Shown here: piece after piece, positions 26,383 to 35,948 of the stretch
How the letters are laid out: each line of letters opens with the position of its first letter
How positions within the stretch are numbered: position 1 is the stretch's first letter
Source of the DNA: Lottiidibacillus patelloidae
Lineage (GTDB): Bacteria > Bacillota > Bacilli > Bacillales > SA5d-4
DNA length: 64,000 nt
Assembly (NCBI RefSeq): GCF_002262935.1
Contig: NZ_NPIA01000003.1
Coordinates: 186,001-250,000, forward strand
Direction of reading: 5' to 3'
Made by a program: the position numbers and the translations under genes
Notes under the pieces: generated by a model
What the model was told of the DNA's origin: nothing
The model's database searches: none
What the model saw: only the letters and a program-made list of their open reading frames with translations

Positions 26383-28647
26383 ATGAAAAGAAAACAAACG
26401 TTAGAAGAAATTATTACGGAAATGAAAAATGATAATAAATTAAATAGAAATATAGTCCGCTGGCAAACACTTGACTCTAAACCTGCGAAATTCAAACCTT
26501 TTCCAAGTGAAATAAATGATACACTGCGAAGAGCATTAGAAAATAGAGGAATATCATCATTGTATAGCCATCAAACGGAAGCGTTAGAATTAGCGATAGA
26601 GAAGAAGAACTTTGTTGCCGTTACTCCTACTGCATCTGGAAAAACGCTTTGTTATAACCTCCCTGTACTGCAGGAAGTGATGGAAAACATGGAAAGTAGG
26701 GCACTTTATATCTTCCCAACTAAAGCATTGGCTCAAGATCAAAAAAGTGAACTAAACGAAATCATAGCTGAAATGGGTGTACCAATAAATAGTTATACAT
26801 ATGATGGTGACACACCAGCAAACATTAGACAAAAAGTTAGAAAGGCCGGTCATATCGTAATTACAAATCCAGATATGTTACATTCTGCTGTCCTGCCTCA
26901 TCATACGAAATGGGTATCGCTTTTTGAGAACTTAAAATATGTGGTTATCGATGAATTACATACATATCGAGGAGTGTTTGGAAGTCATGTTGCAAATGTA
27001 ATCCGCCGCTTAAAGAGAATTTGTAATTTTTACGGAAGTAACCCAAAATTTATTTGTACATCTGCAACGATTGCAAACCCTAAAGAACTTGCAGAACATT
27101 TAACGGGTACTAAAATGAAACTAATTGACCAAAATGGTGCCCCTTCAGGAAAGAAGCATTTTGTTTTCTATAACCCGCCAGTAGTAAACGAACCGTTAAA
27201 TATTCGTCGTAGTGCAACGTTGGAAGTGAAAAATATAGCAAATACATTGTTAGCTAATGATGTTCAAACGATAGTGTTTGCTAGAAGTCGAGTTAGAGTA
27301 GAAATACTATTAAATTACTTACAACAGTCCGTGAAAAACGAGTTAGGGCCTAAATCGATTAGAGGATACCGTGGTGGATACTTACCAAAGCAAAGAAGAG
27401 AGATTGAAGCTGGGTTAAGGTCAGGAGAAATTAAAGGAGTAGTAAGTACGAATGCGTTAGAATTAGGTGTAGATATCGGACAACTACAAGCTTGTATTAT
27501 GACCGGTTATCCTGGATCGATTGCTAGTACTTGGCAGCAAGCAGGGCGGGCTGGTAGAAGGCAAGATGAAGCCTTAATAATCTTAGTAGCAAGTTCTTCG
27601 CCACTAGACCAATATATTATTCAACATCCTGAGTATTTTCTTAATCGGCCACCAGAAACAGCTAGAATTAACCCAGACAATATCATTATTTTAGTTGATC
27701 ATGTTAAATGCGCAGCATTTGAGTTGCCTTTTTCTGAAGGAGAAACATTCGACGGACAAGATATAGAAGAGGTGCTCGAGTTTCTCGCAGAGGAACAAAT
27801 ACTACACAAGCAATCTAGTAAGTGGTTCTGGATGAATGATTCATTTCCAGCACATAACATTAGTTTAAGATCTGCTTCCCAAGAAAATGTTGTAATCATC
27901 GACCAATCAATAACAGGAAATCATCAAGTAATTGGTGAAATGGACCGATTCAGCGCAATGACTCTACTACATGATGAAGCAATTTATTTACATCAAGGTG
28001 TTCAATATCAGGTTGAGTTATTAGATTGGGAAGAAAAAAAGGCATTCGTTAGAGAAGTTGCTGTTGATTATTTTACTGATGCAAATCTTGCTGTTCAGTT
28101 AAAAGTTTTGGATGAAGAACTTAAGGTACAAATGGGTAACTTCACAAATAGTTTTGGTGAAGTATCTGTACATGCAATGGCAACAATTTTTAAGAAAATT
28201 AAATTTGAAACACATGAAAATATTGGCTCTGGTCCAATTCACCTACCAGAAGAAGAAATGCATACAAATGCATGTTGGATTTCATTTGATAGTGATAATA
28301 TTTCGTCAGCATCCAATGAGCAAATTGAAAGAGGTTTAGTTGGAATAGCTAATGTTCTTCGTCATGTTGCACCATTATTTATTATGTGTGATACAAATGA
28401 CCTTTATGTTGTACCACAAATGAAAGCAATTCATTCCAATCAACCTACTATTTTCTTATATGATCGATATCCAGGCGGTGTTGGCCTTAGTGAGAATGTA
28501 CATAAACAAATTAAAGAAATCTTGCACCAAGTTGAATCCGTTATGAAAAACTGTCCATGCCAAAAAGGGTGTCCTTCATGCACTGAACTTGGGAATAAAG
28601 GCGATGCAAAAAAACTGTTAGGACATATAAGTTCAGTTGCTAACTAA
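26383..28647 (+). CDS. mrfA: DEAD-box DNA helicase MrfA (YprA)
   Basis: MrfA is the helicase of a mitomycin C repair pathway in B. subtilis, where it works with the exonuclease MrfB (YprB). The 754-residue protein has Walker A TPTASGKTLCY, PTKALAQDQ, DELH, SATIANP, and VSTNALELGVDIG with AGRAGRR. The C-terminal DUF1998-type region ends in a cysteine cluster CPCQKGCPSC that probably binds zinc. I chose the ATG at 26383, behind GGTGGAGGT. In B. subtilis mrfB follows directly; here a terminator and two permease genes separate them. Confidence 0.93.
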   Translation: MKRKQTLEEIITEMKNDNKLNRNIVRWQTLDSKPAKFKPFPSEINDTLRRALENRGISSLYSHQTEALELAIEKKNFVAVTPTASGKTLCYNLPVLQEVMENMESRALYIFPTKALAQDQKSELNEIIAEMGVPINSYTYDGDTPANIRQKVRKAGHIVITNPDMLHSAVLPHHTKWVSLFENLKYVVIDELHTYRGVFGSHVANVIRRLKRICNFYGSNPKFICTSATIANPKELAEHLTGTKMKLIDQNGAPSGKKHFVFYNPPVVNEPLNIRRSATLEVKNIANTLLANDVQTIVFARSRVRVEILLNYLQQSVKNELGPKSIRGYRGGYLPKQRREIEAGLRSGEIKGVVSTNALELGVDIGQLQACIMTGYPGSIASTWQQAGRAGRRQDEALIILVASSSPLDQYIIQHPEYFLNRPPETARINPDNIIILVDHVKCAAFELPFSEGETFDGQDIEEVLEFLAEEQILHKQSSKWFWMNDSFPAHNISLRSASQENVVIIDQSITGNHQVIGEMDRFSAMTLLHDEAIYLHQGVQYQVELLDWEEKKAFVREVAVDYFTDANLAVQLKVLDEELKVQMGNFTNSFGEVSVHAMATIFKKIKFETHENIGSGPIHLPEEEMHTNACWISFDSDNISSASNEQIERGLVGIANVLRHVAPLFIMCDTNDLYVVPQMKAIHSNQPTIFLYDRYPGGVGLSENVHKQIKEILHQVESVMKNCPCQKGCPSCTELGNKGDAKKLLGHISSVAN

Positions 28648-28670
28648 TCTTTTATTTAACCAAGGGAACT

Positions 28671-28724
28671 TTTTATCTAATTACTCGTCATTACTATGAA
28701 GGGTTAATTAGATAAAAGGTTTTT
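28671..28724 (+). terminator. Strong hairpin between mrfA and the permease module
   Basis: TTTTATCTAATTA pairs perfectly with TAATTAGATAAAA (13 bp) around a 21-base loop, followed by TTTTT. The permease gene's ribosome site starts within about 5 bases, so it could also act as an attenuator for the next gene. Confidence 0.8.
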
Positions 28725-28739
28725 GTAGGGGGGATACTT

Positions 28740-29699
28740 TTGTATTTGAAAGTTTTTAAAAATAGTATTGGATTTTTATTAACAATCCTTGGATTTTTTA
28801 TGATTGGATCAATGCCATACTTATTTTTCCGGATGGATGCATTACGTGAAATAATCGTTATGCTAGATACGGGACAATTACGTAACACACTGTTTATTTA
28901 TGAAAAAATGGATATTTATGTAAGTGAATACATTTTACATATGGTTGAAACTGTAAAAGATATTGTAAATATTACTGAATATAAATACTACTCCTATGGA
29001 AACTACTATTCTTTGTTCCCGCAATTTTGGGACGACTATAAATATTCGATGACTATTTTAGGTACTTCTCTGTTATTAGGGTTATCATTTTCTATTCTTT
29101 TCACGCTCTTCTTAATGTTACTTCCAACTCAATTCCGGAATATGATCTCAAAATTTATGTATATATTTGAATCATTTCCAGATATTTTAATCATTTTGTT
29201 ATTACAATATTGTTTTATCCTTATCTATCAAAAAACGAACATATTAGTATTTGATATTTATTCCTTTGGTGACAAACAACCATATGCCTTGCCGATTTTT
29301 TGTTTATCTATTTTTCCTACTATATTTATGTCAAGATACTTACTCCAAGTGTTTCAAGAAGAAGATAATAGACATTATGTAGAACTTGCTAAAGGGAAAG
29401 GATTAAAAAGAAGTAGGATATTACTTGTACATGTTTTAAGAAATTGTTTAATTACACTGTTAGGGCAAGGGAGAGTTTTTTTCTGGCTCGCTTTGTCGAA
29501 CCTATTAATTATGGAAATTATTTTTATGATGAATGGCTTTTTAAATTTTATGTTAATTAATGGTCCAAAAAACCCTGAGCTTATTACATTTGGTTTAATC
29601 ATGATATATATACCTTTCTACCTCTTTTTTGCTTTATTGAAATTTACAACTTCTTATTTTAATAGAGAAGGTGTAGAAGGAGGTTTAAGTTCGTCATGA
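28740..29699 (+). CDS. OppB/DppB-like ABC transporter permease
   Basis: A 319-residue membrane protein of the binding-protein-dependent transport family, the OppB/DppB half of oligopeptide importers. It has one N-terminal helix, a long extracytoplasmic loop and a group of helices. The EAA loop that contacts the ATPase is well kept (YVELAKGKGLKRSRILLVHV), so an ATPase partner is expected although none lies nearby. The start is TTG behind TAGGGGGG. The 3' end overlaps the next gene by 4 bases (ATGA type), so the two are translated together. The terminator before it separates it from mrfA. Confidence 0.85.
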   Translation: MYLKVFKNSIGFLLTILGFFMIGSMPYLFFRMDALREIIVMLDTGQLRNTLFIYEKMDIYVSEYILHMVETVKDIVNITEYKYYSYGNYYSLFPQFWDDYKYSMTILGTSLLLGLSFSILFTLFLMLLPTQFRNMISKFMYIFESFPDILIILLLQYCFILIYQKTNILVFDIYSFGDKQPYALPIFCLSIFPTIFMSRYLLQVFQEEDNRHYVELAKGKGLKRSRILLVHVLRNCLITLLGQGRVFFWLALSNLLIMEIIFMMNGFLNFMLINGPKNPELITFGLIMIYIPFYLFFALLKFTTSYFNREGVEGGLSSS

Positions 29700-32600
29700 A
29701 AAAAATTTTAATACATCCCCTTTCATTAATAGGACTGTTATTTTTATCTTTCATGCTTATTGCAAGTTTCTTATATACCCTTGTATTTGCAGATATTGTA
29801 CCTGAAACTGTCAGGTGGTCATTTGATGAAAAAGGAAATTTTACACAAGCACCTTATTCTCCGTCCTCCGAATATTGGTTAGGAACAGATAAACATGGAA
29901 AAGACATGCTATATAAAATTATTGATGGTGCAAAGTATACAATTGGCTTTGGATTAGTAATTAGTTTTGCTCGCTTACTGATTGCAACCGTCGTAGCATT
30001 TTTTTTACGATTACTTCCTAAATGGATAAGGAAGATGGTTATTAGAATTACTGATTCGTTTTTTTATTCCCCATTTGTAATTATTGCTTACTTAATGCTA
30101 TCACCTGTTTTAATTGTTTATTCATGGAGTTTTGGGTCATTAACTAAGTTTTTAATGACGCTAGCAGTTATTACATTGTTAGCGGTACCAACACTAGCTG
30201 TATTTATATCTTCCGAAATTGAACAAATCTATCAAAAAGAGTTTGTTATTAATGCTAGTACACTTGGTGGTGGGAAGTTTCATATTTTCATCAAACACGT
30301 ATTACCTATATTAAAACCTAGGTTATTTATTTTATATATTCAGCAAATGGTTAATGTATTAATGATCTTTGCCCACTTGGCTTTTTTAGAAGTTTTTATA
30401 GGTGGAGCAGATTATATTACAGAGGATGTATCTTTCGAAGGAGAAAAAATTCTTACGAAAGTCTCAAGTAGTAATGAATGGGCTGGATTAATAGGAGATT
30501 CGACTGATTATATGATCGCTTATCCATGGATTGTCTTTGCACCAGTATTGGCATTTTCGTTAACCATCTTAGCTCTAAACTTTATTATCGATGGTTTGAA
30601 AAGTGAAAGAACATTGCTTAAGCGAAAGCCGAAGTTAGTAGCAAGTAAAGTAATGAAGTTTGACGTAACTTCTCAAGATGCGTTTTCATTTGTATCTACT
30701 GAGAAATTGCAATTGCCTATTGTTAAAGAAACTAAGCGATGGGAAATGTTTAAGCCTTCATGGGTAACTTTCTTTGGTTTTGTTAGCATACTAGTTTTCA
30801 CAAGTATTACAGGGTATTTGTTTTACGATATGAAGCAAAAGTCTAGTGCCCAAGCTGTTAATAATCAAAAGAAAGAAAATGAGGAAAATAAAGAGGATGA
30901 ATTACCTAAATTAGTTGTACATCCGAGTTTAGCTAACTTTTATCCGACTGAGCTTAACTCTGATAGTAATGCAAGTTATGAGTTGTCCTTAAAGCTAACA
31001 GATGACTTTATGTTCAACGTTAATGCGAAAGTAAAGGTAACAAATAATTCTGCTGATTCATGGGATAATCTTTCATTCTATTTTATTCCTAATGCTTTCA
31101 CTAAAGAAAGTCATGAAAAATTTATGATGAATGGAAGTAAAAAAACGCCAATTGAACTTGGTACGTTTGCAAATGTTGATATGAAACAAATTTCGGTTAA
31201 TGGAAGAAAGACATCGTTTAACTTAGAATACGATCGATTGATTGTTCCATTAGCAACGCAGCTTAATAACGGTGAAACTGTAGAAGTGGACTTTTCTTAT
31301 ACGTTTACTATACCAGAAAATGGCGTGCGATTTTCTCAATATGAAGGAAATTTCGAACTTGCGCAATGGTACCCGATGTTAGCAACTTATAATGCTGGGT
31401 GGAACATCAATGAATATTCAACGTTAGCTGAGTCCTATCATACGTCGCATAGCAACTTTAAAGTAGACTTTGAGATACCTGAGCATTATTTTGCTGCAAC
31501 CACCTCAGAAACCGATGCTGAACTTGATGATCACAGAAAAACATTAGAAGCAAAAAATGTGAAGGAGTTTTTCCTTACAATTCGGAAGAAGGAAGATCAT
31601 ATCATCCAAACAATTAGCTTCCAAGGCATTGAGATAAGGTTAATAGCACATAAGAAATATGAAAATTCAATGGATACTTTGTTAGAAACCTCTTTTGAAG
31701 CAATGCGCTATTTCCATACAAAAATAGGTGAGTATCCACATAAACAATTAGATATCATTTTAAATGACGGAAAATATGTCTCTGGTATGGAATATCCCGG
31801 TATTGTAACAGTTAATGTTAATCAAGCACATAACCGAAATACTAATTTAATCAAGCATACAATCGTCCATGAAATTGCTCACCAATGGTTTTATGGCGTT
31901 ATTAACAATGATCCTTATCATCATAGTTGGATAGACGAAGGAATGACGACATTAGCCACAAACCTATTCTTCTATGACTTTAAAGATCGTGGTCTTGAAA
32001 AGACGTTTGGATTATTGAAGGAGAACTATTATAATACGAGTTCGCCTTTCAAACATTCAAATCAACCTATTATTGGATTTAAAAATGCTAACGTATTTGC
32101 GCCTTTATATGCAAAGCCAGCATTAGAATATTGGAATCTTTTTTATGAAAAATATGAAGGGGCTAAAACTGCATTGGAATTTTTAGCAGCTTATTATGAT
32201 AAGTATGCTTATAACCAAGTCGATACTGAGGAAATGATGAGATTTACGGATTATTTTATGAATGGTGATAGCAACTACCTATTTATAAAATGGATTGAAC
32301 ATAATCATTACCATGATTTTGATAAAATTGAAAAAGTAATAAAAAATGAAATGAAGGAATATCTTCTTGCTCTTGAGCAGGGTGACTTAGCATTATTTAA
32401 AAAATTTCAAAATGAAAAAAATGATCTTTTTTATCAACAACAAATTAGTTGGTATGAAAAGTTACGAGCCGACGTTGAAAGTGGAAATAAATTTTCAGCG
32501 CAAGTAACTGATATTGAGCTCCAAACCATATATAATGGTCATATAGTATTTACATTTTCTATTGATAATAATACTACTCATGTGCCTTTTTCTATCGTGA

Positions 32601-33283
32601 AAGGCAAAGATAATTGGCTTCTAAATGATTATCCATTCGCTTCAATGGAATGGGGCGACAAAATCGATGTATTTTATCCAAATGGAAAAACACATGAAGC
32701 TTTGATTTATCGAAGATATGTAATGAAGTTTGTACCGATGTTAACTGAAACTTTAGGTGATAATGATAATTACGTTCTGAAACTATACGAAAATGAGAAA
32801 ATCCAATCATTTTTCACTTATGGTGCGCCAATATTAGGTGAAATGAAACATGTAATGTCTAATAATGAAGAAAGAGCAAAAGAAATTGTTCTCACTTCAT
32901 TAATTACCATGAAGGTCGATCTGCTTTCAAATTCACCTGAATTAAAAATGATAAAGTCAGCTCTAACTGCATTTTATTTAGAAAGCTTAATTGAGGATAA
33001 TGACAGTTATCGACTTAGCTTTTATAATGGAAAATCATTATATATGGATAGAATGAATGAACTTAGTCAAAGCGGTACCACGATTGAAGAATGGTTAGAA
33101 AACGAAGTTGGCATGTTAGTGCTAGTTGACTTTTTACTGAAAAATAATCAGTTACAACCGTTTCTAAAGGCCATACCTTCTGATTCTGATATTTCTGAGT
33201 TAAATAAGTACATTTCTGCCTTAACCCATATAGGAGGAGCAAAAAACTTTGAATCCTATGTGATAAAACATCTTAATAATTAG
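29696..33283 (+). CDS. OppC/DppC-like permease fused to an M1 zinc aminopeptidase
   Basis: A 1195-residue fusion. Residues about 1-310 are an OppC/DppC-like permease with N-terminal helix, the GTDKHGKDML stretch typical of OppC N-termini, and an EAA loop at 182-204 (EFVINASTLGGGKFHIFIKH). After a basic cytoplasmic linker comes an extra membrane helix at about 356-379, which should carry the rest outside. Residues about 400-880 are an M1 gluzincin: GMEY at 697-700 (the GAMEN site) and HEIAH at 725-729 with Glu748, an exact HExxH-x18-E zinc site. The C-terminal 300 residues are not recognised. I infer an external aminopeptidase tethered to a peptide importer. No ATPase or binding-protein gene is adjacent. 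mrfB starts 16 bases after it. Confidence 0.85.
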   Translation: MKKILIHPLSLIGLLFLSFMLIASFLYTLVFADIVPETVRWSFDEKGNFTQAPYSPSSEYWLGTDKHGKDMLYKIIDGAKYTIGFGLVISFARLLIATVVAFFLRLLPKWIRKMVIRITDSFFYSPFVIIAYLMLSPVLIVYSWSFGSLTKFLMTLAVITLLAVPTLAVFISSEIEQIYQKEFVINASTLGGGKFHIFIKHVLPILKPRLFILYIQQMVNVLMIFAHLAFLEVFIGGADYITEDVSFEGEKILTKVSSSNEWAGLIGDSTDYMIAYPWIVFAPVLAFSLTILALNFIIDGLKSERTLLKRKPKLVASKVMKFDVTSQDAFSFVSTEKLQLPIVKETKRWEMFKPSWVTFFGFVSILVFTSITGYLFYDMKQKSSAQAVNNQKKENEENKEDELPKLVVHPSLANFYPTELNSDSNASYELSLKLTDDFMFNVNAKVKVTNNSADSWDNLSFYFIPNAFTKESHEKFMMNGSKKTPIELGTFANVDMKQISVNGRKTSFNLEYDRLIVPLATQLNNGETVEVDFSYTFTIPENGVRFSQYEGNFELAQWYPMLATYNAGWNINEYSTLAESYHTSHSNFKVDFEIPEHYFAATTSETDAELDDHRKTLEAKNVKEFFLTIRKKEDHIIQTISFQGIEIRLIAHKKYENSMDTLLETSFEAMRYFHTKIGEYPHKQLDIILNDGKYVSGMEYPGIVTVNVNQAHNRNTNLIKHTIVHEIAHQWFYGVINNDPYHHSWIDEGMTTLATNLFFYDFKDRGLEKTFGLLKENYYNTSSPFKHSNQPIIGFKNANVFAPLYAKPALEYWNLFYEKYEGAKTALEFLAAYYDKYAYNQVDTEEMMRFTDYFMNGDSNYLFIKWIEHNHYHDFDKIEKVIKNEMKEYLLALEQGDLALFKKFQNEKNDLFYQQQISWYEKLRADVESGNKFSAQVTDIELQTIYNGHIVFTFSIDNNTTHVPFSIVKGKDNWLLNDYPFASMEWGDKIDVFYPNGKTHEALIYRRYVMKFVPMLTETLGDNDNYVLKLYENEKIQSFFTYGAPILGEMKHVMSNNEERAKEIVLTSLITMKVDLLSNSPELKMIKSALTAFYLESLIEDNDSYRLSFYNGKSLYMDRMNELSQSGTTIEEWLENEVGMLVLVDFLLKNNQLQPFLKAIPSDSDISELNKYISALTHIGGAKNFESYVIKHLNN

Positions 33284-33299
33284 AAAGTTGGATAGAACG

Positions 33300-34562
33300 A
33301 TGTCGCTTAAAAATAAATTAACTAGATATAGAAAAGAGTTAACTTCAGAAAAGACTAGTTCTGAAACAGGAGAGAATAACAACTTTTTGAAAGATGATTT
33401 AGAATCATATTTATCATTTTGGAGGGACTTAAACGCTCTTGAATATAAAATTGATGAATCATCTTGTTTGGTTCGTGAGGTAGAGTATCCTCTTAACTAT
33501 AAGCATGGATTGTACGAACTAAGTAGGTTTCACGATGTTGTGGCGCGTTGGCAACAGTCAGGCGTCGCACATCCATTATCATCGGCAAATGTGTCACCGA
33601 ATGAAATTATTTTCTTTGATACAGAAACGACTGGTTTAGGAAGTGCTGCTGGACACATGATTTTTATGTTAGGGACAGCTTCGGTATTAAGGGATCGTGT
33701 GCTAATAAAACAGTATTTTTTAACCGGACCAGGTTCAGAGATTGCCTTTTATAAAAAGTTTTTAGCAGATATAACAAGTCTAGAATCGTTAGTAACTTAT
33801 AATGGGAAGTCATTTGATTGGCCAAAACTAAAAACAAGACATACTATGCTAAAGAAAGAATTACCAACGTTACCTAAATTTGCCCATTTTGATCTATTAC
33901 ATGCGGCGAGGAGATTTTGGAAAAAAACTTTGCCTGATGTTAAACTAGCAACGATTGAAAAACAAATATTAGGTATTTCAAGAAATGGAGATACTCCAGG
34001 ATATTTAGCACCTATCTATTACTTTGACTACTTAAAAACCGGGAACCCAAGCCTTTTAAAAGGTGTGTTTGAGCATAATGAAATAGATGTCCTTTCTTTA
34101 ATAACATTATATACACACTTATCGGAACTACTCCTAGAGGACTTAAAAGAAGAAGGAAATACAAGTAGTGAATTGATAGAAGTAGCTAAATGGTTTGAGC
34201 AAAATGGAGAAAATACCGAAGCAATATCAAAATACCAGCAGTTGATCACTACAAATCACCATAGAAAAAAGGAAGCTTTGAAAGCATTAGGATTCCTATA
34301 TAAAAAAGTAGGAAATAGTAAAGAATCGATTAGTTACTTTAGGCAGTATATGCTTGAAAATAACACGTACGATGTAAATGTTGGGATTGAACTTGCAAAG
34401 CTTTATGAACATAAAGAGAAAGATATTAATAAGGCTACAAATTATGCTGTTGATTCGTATAAAGAATGGAAAAAACAGAAGAGGATTTTTAAAACGAAAC
34501 AACAAAAGATGGAAGAGATGTTTATTAAAAGAATTGAACGATTAAAGAGAAAAATGAAATAA
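33300..34562 (+). CDS. mrfB: DEDD exonuclease MrfB (YprB) with TPR-like tail
   Basis: MrfB is the exonuclease partner of MrfA in repair of mitomycin C lesions. The 420-residue protein has a ribonuclease H-fold exonuclease (IIFFDTETTGLGSAAGH with the first two acidic residues, LVTYNGKSFDWP, HNEIDVLSL with the last acidic residues) and a helical C-terminus of TPR-like repeats (EVAKWFEQNGENTEAISKYQ). I prefer the ATG at 33300 (MSLKNKLTRY), which resembles the B. subtilis start; TTG at 33288 is also possible, and neither has a strong ribosome site. It is downstream of the fusion gene rather than of mrfA, so its expression is probably tied to the permease module. Confidence 0.88.
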   Translation: MSLKNKLTRYRKELTSEKTSSETGENNNFLKDDLESYLSFWRDLNALEYKIDESSCLVREVEYPLNYKHGLYELSRFHDVVARWQQSGVAHPLSSANVSPNEIIFFDTETTGLGSAAGHMIFMLGTASVLRDRVLIKQYFLTGPGSEIAFYKKFLADITSLESLVTYNGKSFDWPKLKTRHTMLKKELPTLPKFAHFDLLHAARRFWKKTLPDVKLATIEKQILGISRNGDTPGYLAPIYYFDYLKTGNPSLLKGVFEHNEIDVLSLITLYTHLSELLLEDLKEEGNTSSELIEVAKWFEQNGENTEAISKYQQLITTNHHRKKEALKALGFLYKKVGNSKESISYFRQYMLENNTYDVNVGIELAKLYEHKEKDINKATNYAVDSYKEWKKQKRIFKTKQQKMEEMFIKRIERLKRKMK

Positions 34563-34830
34563 TGTTTTATTTCCCCGGTAAGCGCAAAATATGAACTATT
34601 TCGAGAGTATATTTAAATAATACAATCAAAACAATCATTATTTTATTACTTTTTGTCGAATTTTAGATAAAAATACCAACGAGTTAATTATGCCTTATTT
34701 GAATTTACATTTTGTAACAGGGCGATTACTAAAAACGAATATCAAGGTTAATATTTAATGAAAGACGGAATAATCATTATAATTTATAAAAATAGTGTTA
34801 ATTAGGCGTGATTTAGGCATTTGCAATAGT
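34563..34830. other. AT-rich gap between mrfB and the cotD promoter
   Basis: About 270 AT-rich bases with no convincing reading frame, hairpin terminator or RNA structure. I see nothing functional other than the cotD promoter at its right end. Confidence 0.5.
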
Positions 34831-34858
34831 ACATGTACACCTTTTTCAACATAAGTTA
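34831..34858 (+). promoter_or_regulatory. Sigma-K-type promoter of cotD
   Basis: ACA at the -35 position, a 16-base spacer, and CATAAGTTA, a full match to the sigma-K -10 pattern CATAnnnTA. It lies 40 bases before the cotD start. cotD of B. subtilis is transcribed by mother-cell sigma-K. Confidence 0.65.
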
Positions 34859-34897
34859 CTAGTGAACACAACAAATTAGAAAAAGGAGATGGAAAGA

Positions 34898-35200
34898 TTG
34901 CATTGCCATAAACCAAAAGGACCAATTGTTCACCCTAAAAAGACATGTGTGAAGCATATTTGCCACCCGCATGTTGTCGATCATATTCACCCAAGTGAAA
35001 CAATTTATAAGCACCACCATGTTTACACTCATAAACACCATTACCCACATCATGAGTGTCATACTTGTGAAGTTTCACATCAACATCAACAATGTGGATA
35101 TCCTAAGTGTCCAGCACCGGACCATCATTATATGAAGCCACATGGGATGGGACACCAAATGCCTCAACCTATGCCTCGTCGTCCATTCTTTGGATGGTAA
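34898..35200 (+). CDS. cotD: Spore coat protein CotD
   Basis: A 100-residue, His/Cys/Pro-rich inner spore coat protein. It starts MHCHKPKGPIVHPKKTCVKH and carries repeated HH and HxH runs with eight or so cysteines, then a Met/Pro-rich end (MGHQMPQPMPRRPFFGW), which fits the CotD family. The protein is deposited by the mother cell late in sporulation. I chose TTG at 34898, with GGAG 9 bases upstream; the ATG at 34889 overlaps the ribosome site. A sigma-K-type promoter precedes and a terminator follows. Many cysteines and histidines could cross-link or bind metals. Confidence 0.9.
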   Translation: MHCHKPKGPIVHPKKTCVKHICHPHVVDHIHPSETIYKHHHVYTHKHHYPHHECHTCEVSHQHQQCGYPKCPAPDHHYMKPHGMGHQMPQPMPRRPFFGW

Positions 35201-35212
35201 ACGACTAATTAA

Positions 35213-35240
35213 GGACTGGTCTTTAGGCCGGTCTTTTTTT
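35213..35240 (+). terminator. Terminator after cotD
   Basis: GACTGG pairs with CCGGTC around a short loop, followed by seven T. Confidence 0.8.
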
Positions 35241-35295
35241 CTTGTTAATAATTTTATATGATTTACAATATACATAGAAGGGTGGTGTACAATTC

Positions 35296-35865
35296 ATGAA
35301 AGTGGTTTTAGTTACTGGTTACAAAGCTCATGAATTGGGGATATTCGATAATAAGCACCCCGGTGTAAGAATTATAAAACAAGTAGTGAAGACTAAACTC
35401 ATTTCGTTAATTGAAGAAGGACTTGAGTGGGTTATAATCAGTGGACAACCTGGTGTAGAAATTTGGGCGGGTGAATGCGTAGTTGAACTAAAGGAAAAGT
35501 ACGAAAATCTTAAACTAGGTGTATTGACACCATTTTTTAATCAAGAAGAACGCTGGAAAGATGACGCAAAGGAACGATACAACCAATTGTTATTAGAAGC
35601 GGATTTTGTTGATAGTATTTCAAAAAAACCATATGAAGACCCAAGTCAATTACGTATAAAAAATCAATACTTAGTAAGTAAGACGGATGGTTTAGTTATT
35701 CTATATGATGAAGATAAGCCAGGATCCCCAAGTTATTATTTGACAGAAGCTCAGAAGCGGTACGAAAATGATGAAAATTATCCTATTCTTTACATTACTC
35801 CATATGATATTGAAAGTGCAGCAGAACTCGAAAATGAAAATGATCCAAATTATTGGGTACAATAA
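35296..35865 (+). CDS. ypsA: YpsA, SLOG-family protein (DUF1273)
   Basis: A 189-residue protein of the DUF1273/YpsA family, a Rossmann-like SLOG fold thought to bind a nucleotide or ADP-ribose-like ligand. Conserved stretches are VTGYKAHELGIF, WVIISGQPGVEIWAGE and the late TDGLVILYDEDKPGSPSYY. In B. subtilis and Staphylococcus it has been linked to inhibition of cell division. It lies directly before gpsB, a cell division gene, as in Bacillus. The ATG follows GAAGGGTGGTG. Confidence 0.93.
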   Translation: MKVVLVTGYKAHELGIFDNKHPGVRIIKQVVKTKLISLIEEGLEWVIISGQPGVEIWAGECVVELKEKYENLKLGVLTPFFNQEERWKDDAKERYNQLLLEADFVDSISKKPYEDPSQLRIKNQYLVSKTDGLVILYDEDKPGSPSYYLTEAQKRYENDENYPILYITPYDIESAAELENENDPNYWVQ

Positions 35866-35948
35866 CACATAACAATTGACAATTTATAATGCAAATGAAA
35901 CAATAATAGAATATGAAGGGTAATGCCTGTATTGAGGTGAAATAAAGA

